Numbered from the stretch's first letter, positions 23,901-36,131 are shown. The stretch: DNA of 64,000 nucleotides from Saxidomus purpurata (GCA_022818135.1 JAFMSR010000016.1:9548822-9612821); one strand, 5' to 3'. Notes: generated by a model not told the origin, from the sequence alone. Translations and numbers: made by a program.

Positions 23901-25773
23901 TCAGTTGATAAGCCACTACGACAAAATATATAGACTAGTCGTGTTAAGCTGATAAGCCACTACGACAAAATGTATAGACCAGTCGTGCTCAGTTGATAAG
24001 CCACTACGACAAAATGTATAGACTAGTCGTGTTAAGCTGATAAGCCAATACGACAAAATGTATAGACTAGTCGTGTTCTGCTGATAAGCCACTACGACAA
24101 AATGTATAGACTAGTCGTGTTCTGCTGATAAGCCACTACGACAAAATGTATAGACCAGTCGTGTTCTGCTGATAAGCCACTACGACAAAATGTATAGACC
24201 AGTCGTGCTCAGTTGATAAGCCACTACGACAAAATGTATAGACTAGTCGTGTTAAGCTGATAAGCCAATACGACAAAATGTATAGACTAGTCGTGTTCTG
24301 CTGATAAGCCACTACGACAAAATGTATAGACTAGTCGTGTTCTGCTGATAAGCCACTACGACAAAATGTATAGACTAGTCGTGTTAAGCTGATAAGCCAA
24401 TACGACAAAATGTATAGACCAGTCGTGTTCTGCTGATAAGCCACTACGACAAAATGTATAGACCAGTCGTGCTCAGTTGATAAGCCACTACGACAAAATG
24501 TATAGACTAGTCGTGTTCTGCTGATAAGCCACTACGACAAAATGTATAGACTAGTCGTGTTAAGCTGATAAGCCACTACGACAAAATGTATAGACTAGTC
24601 GTGTTCTGCTGATAAGCCACTACGACAAAATGTATAGACCAGTCGTGTTCTGCTGATAAGCCACTACGACAAAATGTATAGACTAGTCGTGTTAAGCTGA
24701 TAAGCCAATACGACAAAATGTATAGACCAGTCGTGCTCAGTTGATAAGCCACTACGACAAAATGTATAGACTAGTCGTGTTCTGCTGATAAGCCACTACG
24801 ACAAAATGTATAGACCAGTCGTGTTCTGCTGATAAGCCACTACGACAAAATGTATAGACTAGTCGTGTTAAGCTGATAAGCCACTACGACAAAATGTATA
24901 GACCAGTCGTGTTCTGCTGATAAGCCACTACGACAAAATGTATAGACCAGTCGTGTTCTGCTGATAAGCCACTACGACAAAATGTATAGACCAGTCGTGT
25001 TCTGCTGATAAGCCACTACGACAAAATGTATAGACCAGTCGTGTTCTGCTGATAAGCCACTACGACAAAATGTATAGACTAGTCGTGTTAAGCTGATAAG
25101 CCAATACGACAAAATGTATAGACCAGTCGTGCTCAGTTGATAAGCCACTACGACAAAATGTATAGACTAGTCGTGTTAAGCTGATAAGCCACTACGACAA
25201 AATGTATAGACCAGTCGTGCTCAGTTGATAAGCCACTACGACAAAATGTATAGACCAGTCGTGCTCTGCTGATAAGCCACTACGACAAAATGTATAGATA
25301 AGCTGTGCTCAGCTGATAATCTACGACGATAAAATGTATAGACAAGTCGTTTTAGCTGATAAGCCACTACGATAAAAGTATAGACAAGCTGTCTTTGCAC
25401 ATAAGCCACTACGACAACATATATAGACTAGTGGTGTTCAGCTGATATGCCACTACGAGAAAATGGATAGACTGGTCGTGTTATCTCATAAGCCACTGTG
25501 ACAAAATGTATAGAATAGTCGTGTCCTCCTGAAAAGCCAATACAAAATTATGTATACAATTGTCGTGTTCTGCTGATAAGCCACTACGACAAGATATGTA
25601 GACTAGTCGTGCTTAACTGATAAGTCACTTCGATGAAATATATAGACTAACTAGTCGGGCTCAGCTAGTAATCCACTTCGCCACAATACAGACTAGTCGT
25701 GCTCAGCTGATAAGCCACTACCTCAAAATGTGTTGAATAGTAGTGCTCAGCTTATAAGCCACTACGACAAAAG
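17999..25773. repeat. 44-bp satellite array, about 177 copies, in the intron after ShK 2
   Basis: The unit is exactly 44 bp, for example GACTAG from 21601 to 21645. Its core is GATAAGCCACTACGACAAAA followed by TGTATAGACTAGTCGTG. Variants occur at few positions: TTCTG, CTCAG or TTAAG before CTGAT; CACTACGAC, CAATACGAC or CACGACGAC; GACTAG or GACCAG. The centre (about 20.1-25.29 kb) is homogeneous. The ends (18.0-20.0 and 25.3-25.77 kb) are progressively diverged, as expected from unequal crossing-over. Each unit has one GTCGT and one ACGAC box, 24 and 20 bp apart in alternation. No spacers exist, so it is not CRISPR. Its reading frames are artefacts. Confidence 0.97.
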
Positions 25774-27021
25774 TACTTATATTGCGATTGTCACTAATGA
25801 CACGTGCCGTCTTAGACTAACTGAAGATAAAGACAGAATGATGCTGTTTGTTTCCGTCGTGTTTTATTCATACTTTAACTTTTACAAATAGACTACTACA
25901 TACATGTACAATCGAACAATACTGACATTCCCCTATGCTACACACATATTACAACTTTTATACCTGTGTAACTTTAAACAATGTCCTGTTCTACTGGCCT
26001 GACTTAGCCGGTAGAGGCTTTGCCGCTGCTGAATATAGCGTGGGAACAAATTTATGTAAATAAAGGTCGTAAGTCCGACCATCTGGGATCTGGGTTTGGG
26101 TCTGAAACCACAGATGACAAATCTGGAAAAGCAATAGAAATACAACTGCTTCATAGAAATACTATTGCTGTAGATGGGAAATGGCACTTATACATGTATA
26201 AAGTCACAAACAAATGCACGTTACAAAACCACTACATGTATATAATGTTTACATTTATCAATTATAATCTATTGTTTTTCTTAATACAATACACAATGTG
26301 TATGTTTTCAAGAATACTACAGCATATCTAAGTTGCTAGTCAGGAGAAACAATATGTTTATCAATTACATCATTGAAATACAACTGATGAGGCTGGCAAA
26401 TGCAGTGATCCATTGTATTTGTTACCCACATTGTAGCCAAGGGCCATAGGTTATCAAAAATAGTTAGTGAGAAGTAAGGGTAAATTTGAGTAACTAATAT
26501 TGGAAAATGGACCGGAACATATGTGATTAAGGGAATATACCACGGGATTTAAATAAACTTGTAAGATTTAATATGCATTTTCCCCCTGCACCCATTTCTT
26601 TCCAAACAGTGTTTTTTCTTCAAATATATTGCTTCTTTTGGTTGTGTTTACTTAGGCCTTAACGTGACATTATGCGCATTTTTTTCAGGTACCAGTATGA
26701 AATAATAACTTTCCAAATATTGATTTTCTTATTTGACTGGGAGAGTCAATTTAAGAAAAAAACTACTGCATGCAGGAGTTGCTTCCCTTCCACTGCCGAA
26801 ATCTCTACCAACATCAACAACGACACAATCAACTATCATTTTATCAGTCCGATTGTTTTATCTAAAGCACCAACTTCAAATATGAATGCGGCATAATCAT
26901 TAATTTAACACATTTAAATGAACAACAACCAAAAATTGCTTTCAAAAATACACTATGTGCAGTAAGATGCGCATGTCACTTTAAAATTTGATTTTGTAAG
27001 AATTGTTTTTTAACGTTTCAG
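25774..27021. other. rest of the intron after the satellite
   Basis: Non-coding sequence without clear exons. Open frames at 26020-26331 and 26672-26896 show no cysteine pattern or domain like the rest of the gene. Confidence 0.45.
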
Positions 27022-27150
27022 TTCTAGGAAGGTCTTGTGATAAGGAAACAAAACATGTATGTAAAGGAATACCTGGAGTCAGTTGTAAATCGAGTGTGTG
27101 CACGTGTAAAGCAGGCTTCCGGCCAGTCACTCACATTGAATGCGAAGAAG
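27022..27150 (+). CDS. exon: EGF-like/EB-type six-cysteine module 1
   Basis: The 129-bp exon is flanked by GTTTCAG and GTAATG, phase 1-1. It holds six cysteines, with C-x7-C-x6-C-x4-C-x1-C-x11-C, and the KSSVCTCKAGF stretch characteristic of the second half of EGF-like or EB modules. It lacks the acidic calcium-binding start (DxxEC) found in the later EGF exons. Exact family (EGF against EB) cannot be settled by eye. Confidence 0.78.
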
Positions 27151-27560
27151 GTAATGTTTACATTTCCTTTTTATAGACACAACTTACATAACAATAATAA
27201 TAATTTAATGAGATACGGAAATAAAATCTAGGTTGTCCGAAAACAACTTATCCAGAAACTTTAATACTTTGACATCATCTCTTCAGTCTCTTCATTTAAC
27301 AATATATACATGTATATAGCTTTAATATTAAATTCTAAAAAGCACGTATATAAATATTAGGGATGATCGAAAAGATACAGGACAAGTGCAATAATTTGCA
27401 ACAACGCTTAATTATGTTTTGTCTTAATTTCTTAAACTACTCACCTTTTGTCACTTTTAAATTGAAACATGAAACACCCTTCGTCCTTCGTCCGGATTTT
27501 ATGTAACGTTGCAATGAATTTCTAGTTATGTAAATTACGCTTTTCGCTTTTCTGTCACAG

Positions 27561-27728
27561 TTTACTGGAAAAGGTGTAATGCTAGCAATAATTGTAGCAG
27601 ATTGGAAAATTCCGATTGCAAGATTCCACAAAATCCCGAAACAACATATTCTCATTGGACAAATAGCAGTCATTGTATCTGTAAATCCGGATACGCTTAC
27701 AATTATGAGAACCACTCATGTGATGTTG
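27561..27728 (+). CDS. exon: EGF-like six-cysteine module 2
   Basis: The 168-bp exon is flanked by TGTCACAG and GTATGT, phase 1-1. Six cysteines occur, with a long insert between cysteines 3 and 4 and the typical CICKSGYAY segment at cysteines 4-5, closing NHSCDVG. Four or more N-x-S/T sites suggest heavy glycosylation. It resembles module 1 in layout and lies 410 bp downstream. An overlapping minus-strand open frame is a shadow. Confidence 0.78.
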
Positions 27729-27828
27729 GTATGTATGATTATGTTTATTGCTCGATATCATTAAAATATAAACGGTATTTTGAAATAATAATTTAAAAAA
27801 AAAAAATTTGCTTATAAAATGCATTTTA

Positions 27829-28085
27829 CCGTCTCCCTTGGTCTCGTGGTTTAGGCATCCGCCTTTGGTGCGGGAATCCTAGCAGGGGCCCGTTCAGATA
27901 AAGCCGGTTGGTGAGCCACTAGTCTGTTAAATAATGGTTACTGTATGCCTACCTGCCTGGTGCCTGGCGTTAAAAAGGATAGGATTGGGGAGGTAAATGT
28001 GCTCAGAAAGAATGTGTCTAATATGTCAGATATGGCAGGCCCTTTAAGTAGGGGTGACACTAAAAGGTACAAACACTTCACCTTT
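27829..28085 (+). mobile_element. tRNA-derived SINE, copy 1 (intronic)
   Basis: It shares roughly 250 bp with 39371-39622: 'GTGGTTTAGGCATCCGCCTT' near the A box, 'TTAAATAATGGTTAC', 'GCCTACCTGCCTGG', 'AAAGGATAGGATT' and 'AGGGGTGACACTA'. In this copy the B box is damaged (GCGGGAATCC in place of GGTTCGAATCC). It lies in the intron after EGF-like module 2, same orientation as the gene. Confidence 0.75.
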
Positions 28086-28263
28086 TTTACCTGTTTTTGC
28101 TTTTTGATCTGGAAGTATGTTGTTTCTTTGAATGGATTGTTAAGAATAAACATGTACATTTTGATAGAAAAAAAGTATTATTAGAGCAATTAAAAAAAAT
28201 GCCGTTTACAAATAATATTACTCTCCAAAACGCTGAAAACAACTGTTACAATAACAAAAACAA

Positions 28264-28312
28264 CAAATTACCCCCCCCCCCCACCAAAAAAAAAAAAATA
28301 AAATAAAAGAGA
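28264..28312. repeat. C-run and A-run low-complexity tract
   Basis: A run of about 13 C near 28270-28282 is followed by A-rich sequence. It lies between two dispersed repeats inside the intron. Confidence 0.6.
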
Positions 28313-28423
28313 AAGATTTAAACAACTAAATACAACCCTCATCGACAACAGCAACAACAAAAAACACACACCTACTGTACATGTATTTACATTCGTTATA
28401 CACATTATATAATCAATATATAC

Positions 28424-28941
28424 ATTCATACCCACAAAGCATTTTATCATCAATAATAATCTCAAACTGATTGCCGGACGTTCCACTGTCACTGCGCTTT
28501 TGGTTGTTTGGATTTTATCATGCTTTCATGGACAATCACTGTCTGCTTTTTTTGCTTTAAAATGTCAGAGGTTGATCAAGATGTATGTAAAGTGGTTAAT
28601 ACTTGCTGGTCGGAATTGTTTTAGACCTTTTGCAAACCAGATTGATCCAGTGTGCTACGGTACCAAATAACTACCCTCACAAGATACAACCTTCATCGTG
28701 GTCGAGTGATTAAGATCTAAGATGTGAACTTCGACTGAATGAGGGGCTACTCGGTTAAAAATGTTACTTTCAAAAGGCATTGCTCATTTCCATATATGTC
28801 TTTTAAAGATAAATTCATAAAATTTCCTGATAAAGTATATGTCAGACTCAGATTGATACATACAAACGTGTCCGAGGCAAATCTCTTATAATCTTGGTTC
28901 GTCCAAAATTTTGTTGACACATTTCATTCTCTGTATATTTT
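28424..28941 (+). mobile_element. dispersed repeat B copy 1, with internal tRNA-Ser-like A box
   Basis: About 515 bp match 38837-39361 closely, from 'CATTCATACCCACAAAGCAT' to 'ACACATTTCATTCTCTGTAT'. Inside, TGGTCGAGTGATTAAG at 28699 looks like the A box of a Ser/Leu-type tRNA, so the 3' half may be a SINE and the 5' half an accompanying element. No coding capacity. Confidence 0.75.
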
Positions 28942-29588
28942 CTTTAAATTGCAAAAACAATTTCCAATGATATTTTGACCGAATTTTGAAAATAACTATA
29001 CACAAAAGTCACTTCGGTTATGCTTTATCACATTTACTAATTCGGATTATACTGAGTCGTTAAAAGTAGCTACAAGAAGGCTGAGCTAATTTTTCTATAT
29101 GAATATATTGTATATACATGTAGAACATTAAAAAGTATTTTTCCCATACACTTATCTTAGATCTGTAAAAACACACTTTTGTAAAAGTCTCTATGTGTCC
29201 ATCTAAAAAAAAAGTTAAAAAGATGTTGATTTTCAATACATTTGTCAGGCAAAAGGTATCGCTTATATTGATAGAAATGTTTGAAGACTATGAACAATGA
29301 TTCTCATTAGACCCCCTTTACCAGTACTATTCAAGCCACGTTGATTTGGAAGAATCACCACATTGTCGGTTCATATTCATATTCGTAATTAGAGAAGCTA
29401 GTTTTCTGATTTTTTATGGTGGCATATTTCTGCATACACTTAGCCAGATAATTATCATGAAAAGTTTGTCATATTATGTCGAAATATTTCAGTTAACGGC
29501 CATTTTGATTCGATATATTGTTAAATGGTAACATAAAATAAACGTTACTACTCTGCCAATTAAAAGTTTTCATAAAAAGTAAAAATGC
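28942..29588. other. intronic non-coding stretch
   Basis: AT-rich, no domain or clear repeat. The open frame at 29346-29531 has no support. Confidence 0.4.
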
Positions 29589-29695
29589 TTCGTGAAAAGA
29601 AACAGTTTTCGTGAAAAGGAAAAATCTTTCGTGAAAAGTAAAAACGTTTTCGCGAAAACTTTTTATTTTCGCATATAAATAACAGTTTTCATGAA
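29589..29695. repeat. about 20-bp periodic array of TTCNNGAA palindromes
   Basis: TTCGTGAA or close variants start at 29589, 29608, 29628, 29649 (TTCGCGAA), 29668 (degenerate, TTCGCATA) and 29688 (TTCATGAA), with steps of 19-21 bp. A second small cluster follows at 29904 (TTCGCGAA), 29924 (TTCATGAT) and 29946 (TTCAAGAT). TTCnnGAA is the inverted-pair form of a heat-shock-element half-site, but true HSEs need contiguous 5-bp units, which are mostly lacking. Confidence 0.7.
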
Positions 29696-30580
29696 AACTT
29701 TTTAAAACTTTTACTTGTTTTTTTTTATTTCTGTCCAGGGGCACCTTAAAGTGAGAACAATTCCGATTATAATGTTCTATTTCAAGCTATCTGAAGCGTA
29801 ATTATATCTCAGTCGTTCATTTATTATCGTATGCAGTAGTTGGCACTATCATGATTTTTCCCTTTTAAATGAAATTATTATGTAGCAGAAAATAGAAAAA
29901 CGTTTCGCGAAAACAAATTATTTTTCATGATAAGTTCTCTTCTTTTCAAGATAATTTTGGAATTAAGTGAGATATTTTCTTGGTTATGTTATGCAGAAAT
30001 ATGCCACCATAATTTTTAAATTAAATGCATCACAGTGTCATAGTTTTAGTACGATTTGATATAATATTTAATTGAAATAAGAATGGAAATTGTGACAACT
30101 ACGAGATTTTAACAGTGTCAGTTTGATGCTATCAAGAACACATTTTCATTCCATGCACAAAGTTTAATGTTAGTAATTGCAATTATAATATATTGCTACA
30201 TTTAAAATACACAAAACGGGTTACTTCAGCTTAATTCTGATGCGATCATGACGAAATTCGTATCAAATAAGCATTTTGTTTACCCCTATCTTATGTTGAA
30301 AAACGTCTTAACGGTTCAATTACTAGAAATATACATCCGAATTTCCTTTCAATAATGACATATAAATAATCGGGCACTCAAAAGAGGCAAATAACAATAA
30401 GATTAGTAGTATGCAATGCGTGCTTTGATAAAGGCAAGAGGTATTTTCTTCAAAATGTATTCGATTTTGAAACATAATTTTTCGTGTCTCTTAAATAGCT
30501 TCTTTGACAAAATAACCAGATGAGTCACTGTAAATGACTAACTATCCATGCATCATCGCGTAGACATTGAACACAATATC

Positions 30581-31824
30581 AAATCCTTTAATTAAGCCTG
30601 GTCAGAGGTACTTAAATATGTCATGCAGATTGATGTAGTAGTAATGTTTGTAATCAAAGCGCTGTGAGCGCTGAAGGCCTGGGGGCTATAGGTTAACTCC
30701 CCGAAAAACAACTTTTCACCTACGTGTTCTGCGTTGAATCTTACCTAAAGCGCGGGTCGAAATGTGCAGAGGACGAAATTCAATATATGACACAGAATGA
30801 ATGATTCACAAATATATGGGTGACAGGGAAGTTTGTTTTATTATGAAATGTACGTTAAATGAAAAATAATCACATAGTCAACATTATAAAATGTTTAAGC
30901 CAGTACAAATAATTCGATCTGCGCTTTGTACAACTTCAAGCGATATGATCTGATGATGTGGATCGAAAATTATTGTGTACCAATGACAAGACCTTGAAAC
31001 AGCAATAAACAAAGCAATACCAGCAATGAAATATAAATACAGTACTGTACAATGTGTAACAGAGAAAACCAAAAATGATTCTGGGTTACCTTGTAGTTGT
31101 AATCAGTGAAACCGTTCACTGGGCCTCGACATGCAGCGTCCTCGATAAATGGCGGGTGAATTTGATCACGTGAGTTCCTTCTCGGGAATGTACGTAAATT
31201 ATATCTTTTTTTAGAGACATTTATTTTTAGGTAAATATATATGTAATCGTTCGTAAATAACAAAGTTGTCAATGAAATAACATCGGAAATTTGAAAATCA
31301 AACTACAAACTCTTATATCGAGCTTCGTACGTTTTCGTAAATATCCGTACTTTTCCGTGATATGCATATGATTATCTTCCGTAATCAGCTAACAGCGCAT
31401 TAATTTCTAAAACAGAAAAAATGTGTAATGCAGTCCGTAAGCTATATACCTTCCTGCAGTCGTTTGAAGTTTTATGTACTATTTTTATTTGTAACATGTT
31501 CTTATCATATGCGGCATTCAAACAGAAGATTGATCTGGTCTGTCTTGCACTACTTTCGCATAGCGCATGTTTACAGTTGTTATTCGCACATAGCACGGCT
31601 AAAATTCTTGCAGGGTTTGAAATGTGGTATACTAACTTGGCCTTGGGGACTTTCAGTCCCCAGGCCAAAAACAAATTACTGCAAGCCTGAAAATATTTTA
31701 ATATATCGCGTAACCTTCATTATAAATTTTCAGGCTTGCAGTAATTTGTTTTTACAAACATTAACACTACATCAATCTGCATGACATATTTAAGTACCTC
31801 TGACCAGTCTTAATTAAAGGATTT
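30581..31824. mobile_element. 1.24-kb element with 73-bp terminal inverted repeats, no transposase
   Basis: The left arm (30581-30653) and right arm (31752-31824) are reverse complements at about 70 of 73 positions. Both contain GGTCAGAGGTACTTAAATA and CATGCAGATTGATGTAG. No intact transposase frame is visible between them, so it is either a non-autonomous DNA transposon or an inverted duplication. I found no convincing target-site duplication. The right interior carries two further hairpins (31639-31754). Confidence 0.7.
31639..31754. repeat. two adjacent hairpins inside the TIR element
   Basis: The first hairpin, 31639-31666, pairs GGCCTTGGGGACT with AGTCCCCAGGCC around a TTC loop. The second has perfect arms of about 28 bp: 31667-31694 (containing ACAAATTACTGCAAGCCTG) and 31727-31754 (CAGGCTTGCAGTAATTTGT), with a loop of about 32 bp. 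The second arm overlaps the start of the right TIR. Confidence 0.8.
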
Positions 31825-31979
31825 AAAACAAACCGAAGTCAGTGTTACGCAAAAGACTATATGGCGAGTCCTATGTCACCACGGACCAGACAGCACAGGG
31901 TTTCTCACGTTTCTGAGTAGCGTTAGGTGTTGGGAACGGGGGACTTAGTAAGAAATGTCAAACTCGCAGAATCAATAAC

Positions 31980-33120
31980 TCGACATTGTATGTCGGTATG
32001 TTCGTCCGTATGTCCGTCCGTTCGTCTACCAACTTGTTTCCGGATGATAACTAAAGAACACTTGGGCTTTGGATTTTGAAACTTGATGTGGAGGTTGGTC
32101 ATGACCAGCAGAGGTCCCTATTGTTTTAAGTCAGTATGTAAAGGTCAAGATCACAGTAACCCGGAATAGTAAAACAGTTTCCGCATGATAACTTGAAAAC
32201 ACTTTGGTCTAGAGGTCTGTCATAGATGACCCCTATTGATTTTGAGGTAAGTACGTTAAATTTCAAGGTCATGGTGACCTGAAATTTTGAAACGGTTTCC
32301 ATATGATAACTCGAGAACGCTTGGGGCTAACATCTTGAAACTTGATGTGGAAGTTGGTCATAACCGGTAGAGGACCATTATTGCTTTTGAGATAAGTAGG
32401 TTCAAGGTCAAGGTCACAGGGATCCGGAATTGTAAAATGGTTTCTGCTCAATAACTTTAGGTAGGAGTTTTGTTGGCAGGTAGTTTGCGGGGAGAGAAAG
32501 CTTGGATTGCAGTTGGGGTCACTAGGATGAAGGTCAAGGTCACTATGACCAAAAATATGAAGATGGTTTTCGCTTAATAATATGAGTAAGGAGTGACCAA
32601 TTACAATGAAACCTGGTGTGTAGGTAGCTTGCATAGAGGGGAAGATACTTTTTTTCGAATTTCTTTTTATTATAAAATTGTTTTAAGGTCAAGGTCACTA
32701 CCAATTTTTTTTCAAGTTTGTTTGTTATAGTTTTAAATTATTTTCAGTCAAAAAAAAATGTTAGGGGTAAAGGTCAATCATTGTTACAAAAAATAGATTT
32801 TTCATTTTTTTTTATTATAAAATTGTTTTAACCAAAAAAGCTTAAAGTTACAGCTACTTTTTCAGATAAATATTTTTTTAGTATTAAACTGTTTTTAGCA
32901 ACAAATATTTAAGGAGGCCAATTTGTCACTTATTAGAATTGTTTGTTTTTTCGATTTTTTTTAATTGCTTTAAGCAAGTGTATTAGCGCAAGAACTCACC
33001 TGAAAACAGTCAAGGTGATTTTTTTTCACTAGGGTCAAAGTCAATGTTACTTTAAAAACTGTTCCTTTCATATAACAACTTTTCAATTAAGGGATGTATA
33101 CGTGTTTTACAAACAGCTCT
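31980..33120. repeat. dispersed 'GTCCGTCCG/AAGGTCA' repeat, intronic
   Basis: It begins with pyrimidine-G words (TCCGTATGTCCGTCCG) and continues with 'CCGGATGATAACT', 'CTTGATGTGGAGGTTGGTCA' and repeated 'CAAGGTCAAGGTCAC'. Partial units of about 130-240 bp are visible. It is the same family as 15595-16560. The open minus-strand frame 32269-32634 is a translation of this repeat. Confidence 0.75.
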
Positions 33121-35240
33121 TGTCTCATTTATTTCACTCATTTATGAAAATGTTACTGTTTTTACGTAATATTGCAATGCTTCATGTTCCTGGTGATAAC
33201 GGGTAGCCCAATGCCAGGAAAACGGACATATTGGATGCTCATTAAATTTCTTACTTAGACTAGCAATATGCCCTATGATGTAATGCAGATCTAGCTGTAA
33301 CAAAGTTTCACAGAATCTCACAGCTGAATACTATATGTTGGGATCAATGTTGTTCTAAACGTGCTCATGTGATCAAAACTTGTGCCACCCCAGGGTGGTG
33401 GGTGGGATTTTCATGTTTTACATAAAATATATAGTCAAACGTATAACTAAAACCGTTTTCAGATACCGCTAGGCATAGAAATTAGATAGTTTATGTAGCT
33501 TTGGGTTGAGGGCCTCAATCAAATATGTTTGCTAAAAAGCACACGAGGTCTTTCTCTTTGCTGGCGTTTTCAATACTATAATTATGTGGCAATTTGTTCT
33601 CTACTCGCTAGCAAAGATAAGGCTGGTCAAGAAATAGAAAAACAGGTAATAGCGGCCGGACAGTTTGCTTGCTGTATTGTTTTTTCTCGAAACAGACCGG
33701 AAAACCGCTGTTTTTTTCAGCCTCCCAATCATTAAAAAGTCGATATCTGCTTGCGTAGTATCTTTACGTGTCTATTAAAATAATCGTCAGTATATTGGAC
33801 TAAATGTCCAGTCGAAAGACACCTAATCAGGCAATATCTTATCTGATAAGGGTTTATTAACGATGAAGAGATTAGACCTCCTGCGGTTTAGGGGGTCACT
33901 TATAGAGGAGATTTTAATTGTCTTTTATTAGTCTCGGTACTGTTTCCCGTGAGCCTGACGCCAACGTTACACGTGCATAAAATCAATAGAATAATGATAA
34001 ATGCGCTACAGTATTTTCATATGCGTAGAAGCTCAAACGAAACGACTATATTGAAATCATGAACGTTTCTTCCGAAAAAAACTCTTTCAAAGTGTGGGTT
34101 ATTTAAAGGTTACTTTTGTTAATAAGATGAATAATTAAGGGTAGTATTTCTTTCGATTTTTCCCTTCCCTCTGTTGTTAATTGTTCTTTAAAATCTCACA
34201 GAAATCCATTTTATTGTTTTTGAGATGGGTGTATAATAAAAAAATGATATATAAACTCACAAATTTACGTTAATAAATGACCAAGACTAACATATACTTT
34301 TATTGAGCCCTAATTATCAATATCCGTTCTAATGTTTTCTCGCTCCGGGGTAAATTGTAAAACGCAAGTGGTAATTGTTGTCACAGGTTTTAATAGAAGT
34401 CTTTTTATAAATTGTTTTTAGCGTACATATATCCAGATTGCGTTTTCTTTTAAAGAAAAGAAGTCTGATCAAAATACTAGAAGCACATAATTCACATGCA
34501 ATAAATTTCGACATTTCTGATCAGTAGACTTTTTCATTTGGCAACCACCTAACAAACTTTACAAAATGTTTATAGGGGGACCAAAGCAGAAGTAAGCGAT
34601 TGTCAAAATGCCACAAATAGAAAAAACAACATTTATAACAGATGATATCTACCCGGACGAACGGATTCTGAAAACAAATTCTTTGTATAAAATATGCGTC
34701 ACAATTTGAAAGTCACATACAATGTACGTACTTGTGTATATGTGTGTATATGTGTGCTCGTGTGTAAAACAGATTATGATTTAAATATGAAAGACTATTT
34801 CACGTGAAAATGTGTAAAAAATACAATGTATACACAAATTCATTTTGTAAGAGGTGTTACATTTACCTGTTTACGTTAAGTTGAAACAAGTATACAATCA
34901 TTATTGCCTTTTTTCCTCTTTATACTATTTATGTAATCCTTACGTTTAAAAGCAATATGACGTACACAATCACCACGATTGTAATTCGATAAAATTCGAC
35001 AACTTCTGTGAAACAACGGACGCACCCGCCCGGTATTACGATTACATTTTTAAGTGACTGTGCTCATTAAAAATATTAAAAAGCAACGCTTAAGGGAAGA
35101 TGTTATGTTCGATATTTATTTTACATAAATGTATCATATTAAAATTAGTATAAAACTCGGCATTTTACAATATCGTGTCGATGTTCTAATAAGCCAATTT
35201 TCGAAGAGTATTCGAAATAGCTCTTATACAAATTTAAGTA
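33121..35240. other. intronic non-coding stretch
   Basis: No module exons, RNA genes or strong repeats recognised. The short open frame 33529-33735 shows no domain. Confidence 0.4.
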
Positions 35241-35520
35241 TACGAGGGTTGCTCAAAATTTCGAAAACTCTCAATGGCATCTTTATCTACCATAATACGT
35301 TTCTAAAAATAACATTAAAATGGGTAAAGATACAAATACAACAAATCTGTATAACATGAACAAGATATCATTATTATGCAGAAACAGCAGAAATTTGAAA
35401 ACTGTCAGAACATTATTCCGGCGCATGAAATCGCGACGTCACGTCGTAGCGAGGAATGGACGCGAATCGCTGACATGTTCCGTTCGTCCGGCTAGATATC
35501 ATCTGTCATAATTATAGGGA
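35241..35520 (+). mobile_element. possible mariner-type element remnant
   Basis: TACGAGGGTTGCTCAAAATT at 35241-35260 resembles the 'ACGAGGGTTGNTCAAAA' terminal repeat seen in several mariner families. The next 250 bp contain no intact transposase, and no right terminal repeat was found. Assignment rests on the TIR alone. Confidence 0.35.
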
Positions 35521-36131
35521 TGACAACGAGTACCTGGTAAACTGGTTACTCGAGCGAAAGTCTGTATCTCGAAATGTAACAGATGCCCGAAGGACAACAG
35601 TTGTAAAGTTCCATTCACTTTAAGAGATAACGAATAAATCAAAGCAGCTGAAACTATGAAAAAAGTGTCACATGACCCTCTGAAACGATAATTAATTGAA
35701 ATGCAATAACCTTTTAACCGATTTTAAAGACTTTGAATTGCGGTCTTACGTGCAAAGTGCATAATAACTTAGTTTACTCTTATACCCATAGTTTCAAATT
35801 CAGAATATACAATAAAATCTGGAGCCGTTGACTGGCGACGTTGACATCACATCTGCTTTGAATTCGAAAGAAACATGACGTCTTGTACAGTTTTTCCGAA
35901 ACTGTAGTGTATTACGAAGTATATTTCGTATTTTATCAGATTTCAAAATGATAATAGTTATGTAAAAACTGTCCTCAAAACATTTGCCCAGTGTACAACG
36001 GAGAACGATATTTACATTGTCCACATTCATGCAATGATCATACATGAATGTTTCAAATGATTATTTTATTGTATAAAAGAAGTGTGCTAAACAATCCTAT
36101 AAATCTTATGTTTGTCCATGAACTATTTCAG

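Noticed and set aside
17999..25773. CRISPR-like array
   Set aside because: Units abut directly with no unique spacers, and the context is eukaryotic intron.
31372..31784. Three overlapping open frames on both strands
   Set aside because: They lie in the TIR element and its hairpins, contradict each other and show no domain.
32269..32634. 121-codon minus-strand frame
   Set aside because: Entirely within the AAGGTCA-type dispersed repeat; a similar frame at 15595-15816 comes from the same family.
35800..36045. Minus-strand frames upstream of sushi exons (also 38036-38292)
   Set aside because: They recur because the intron flanks are duplicated, and none has a domain or start context.
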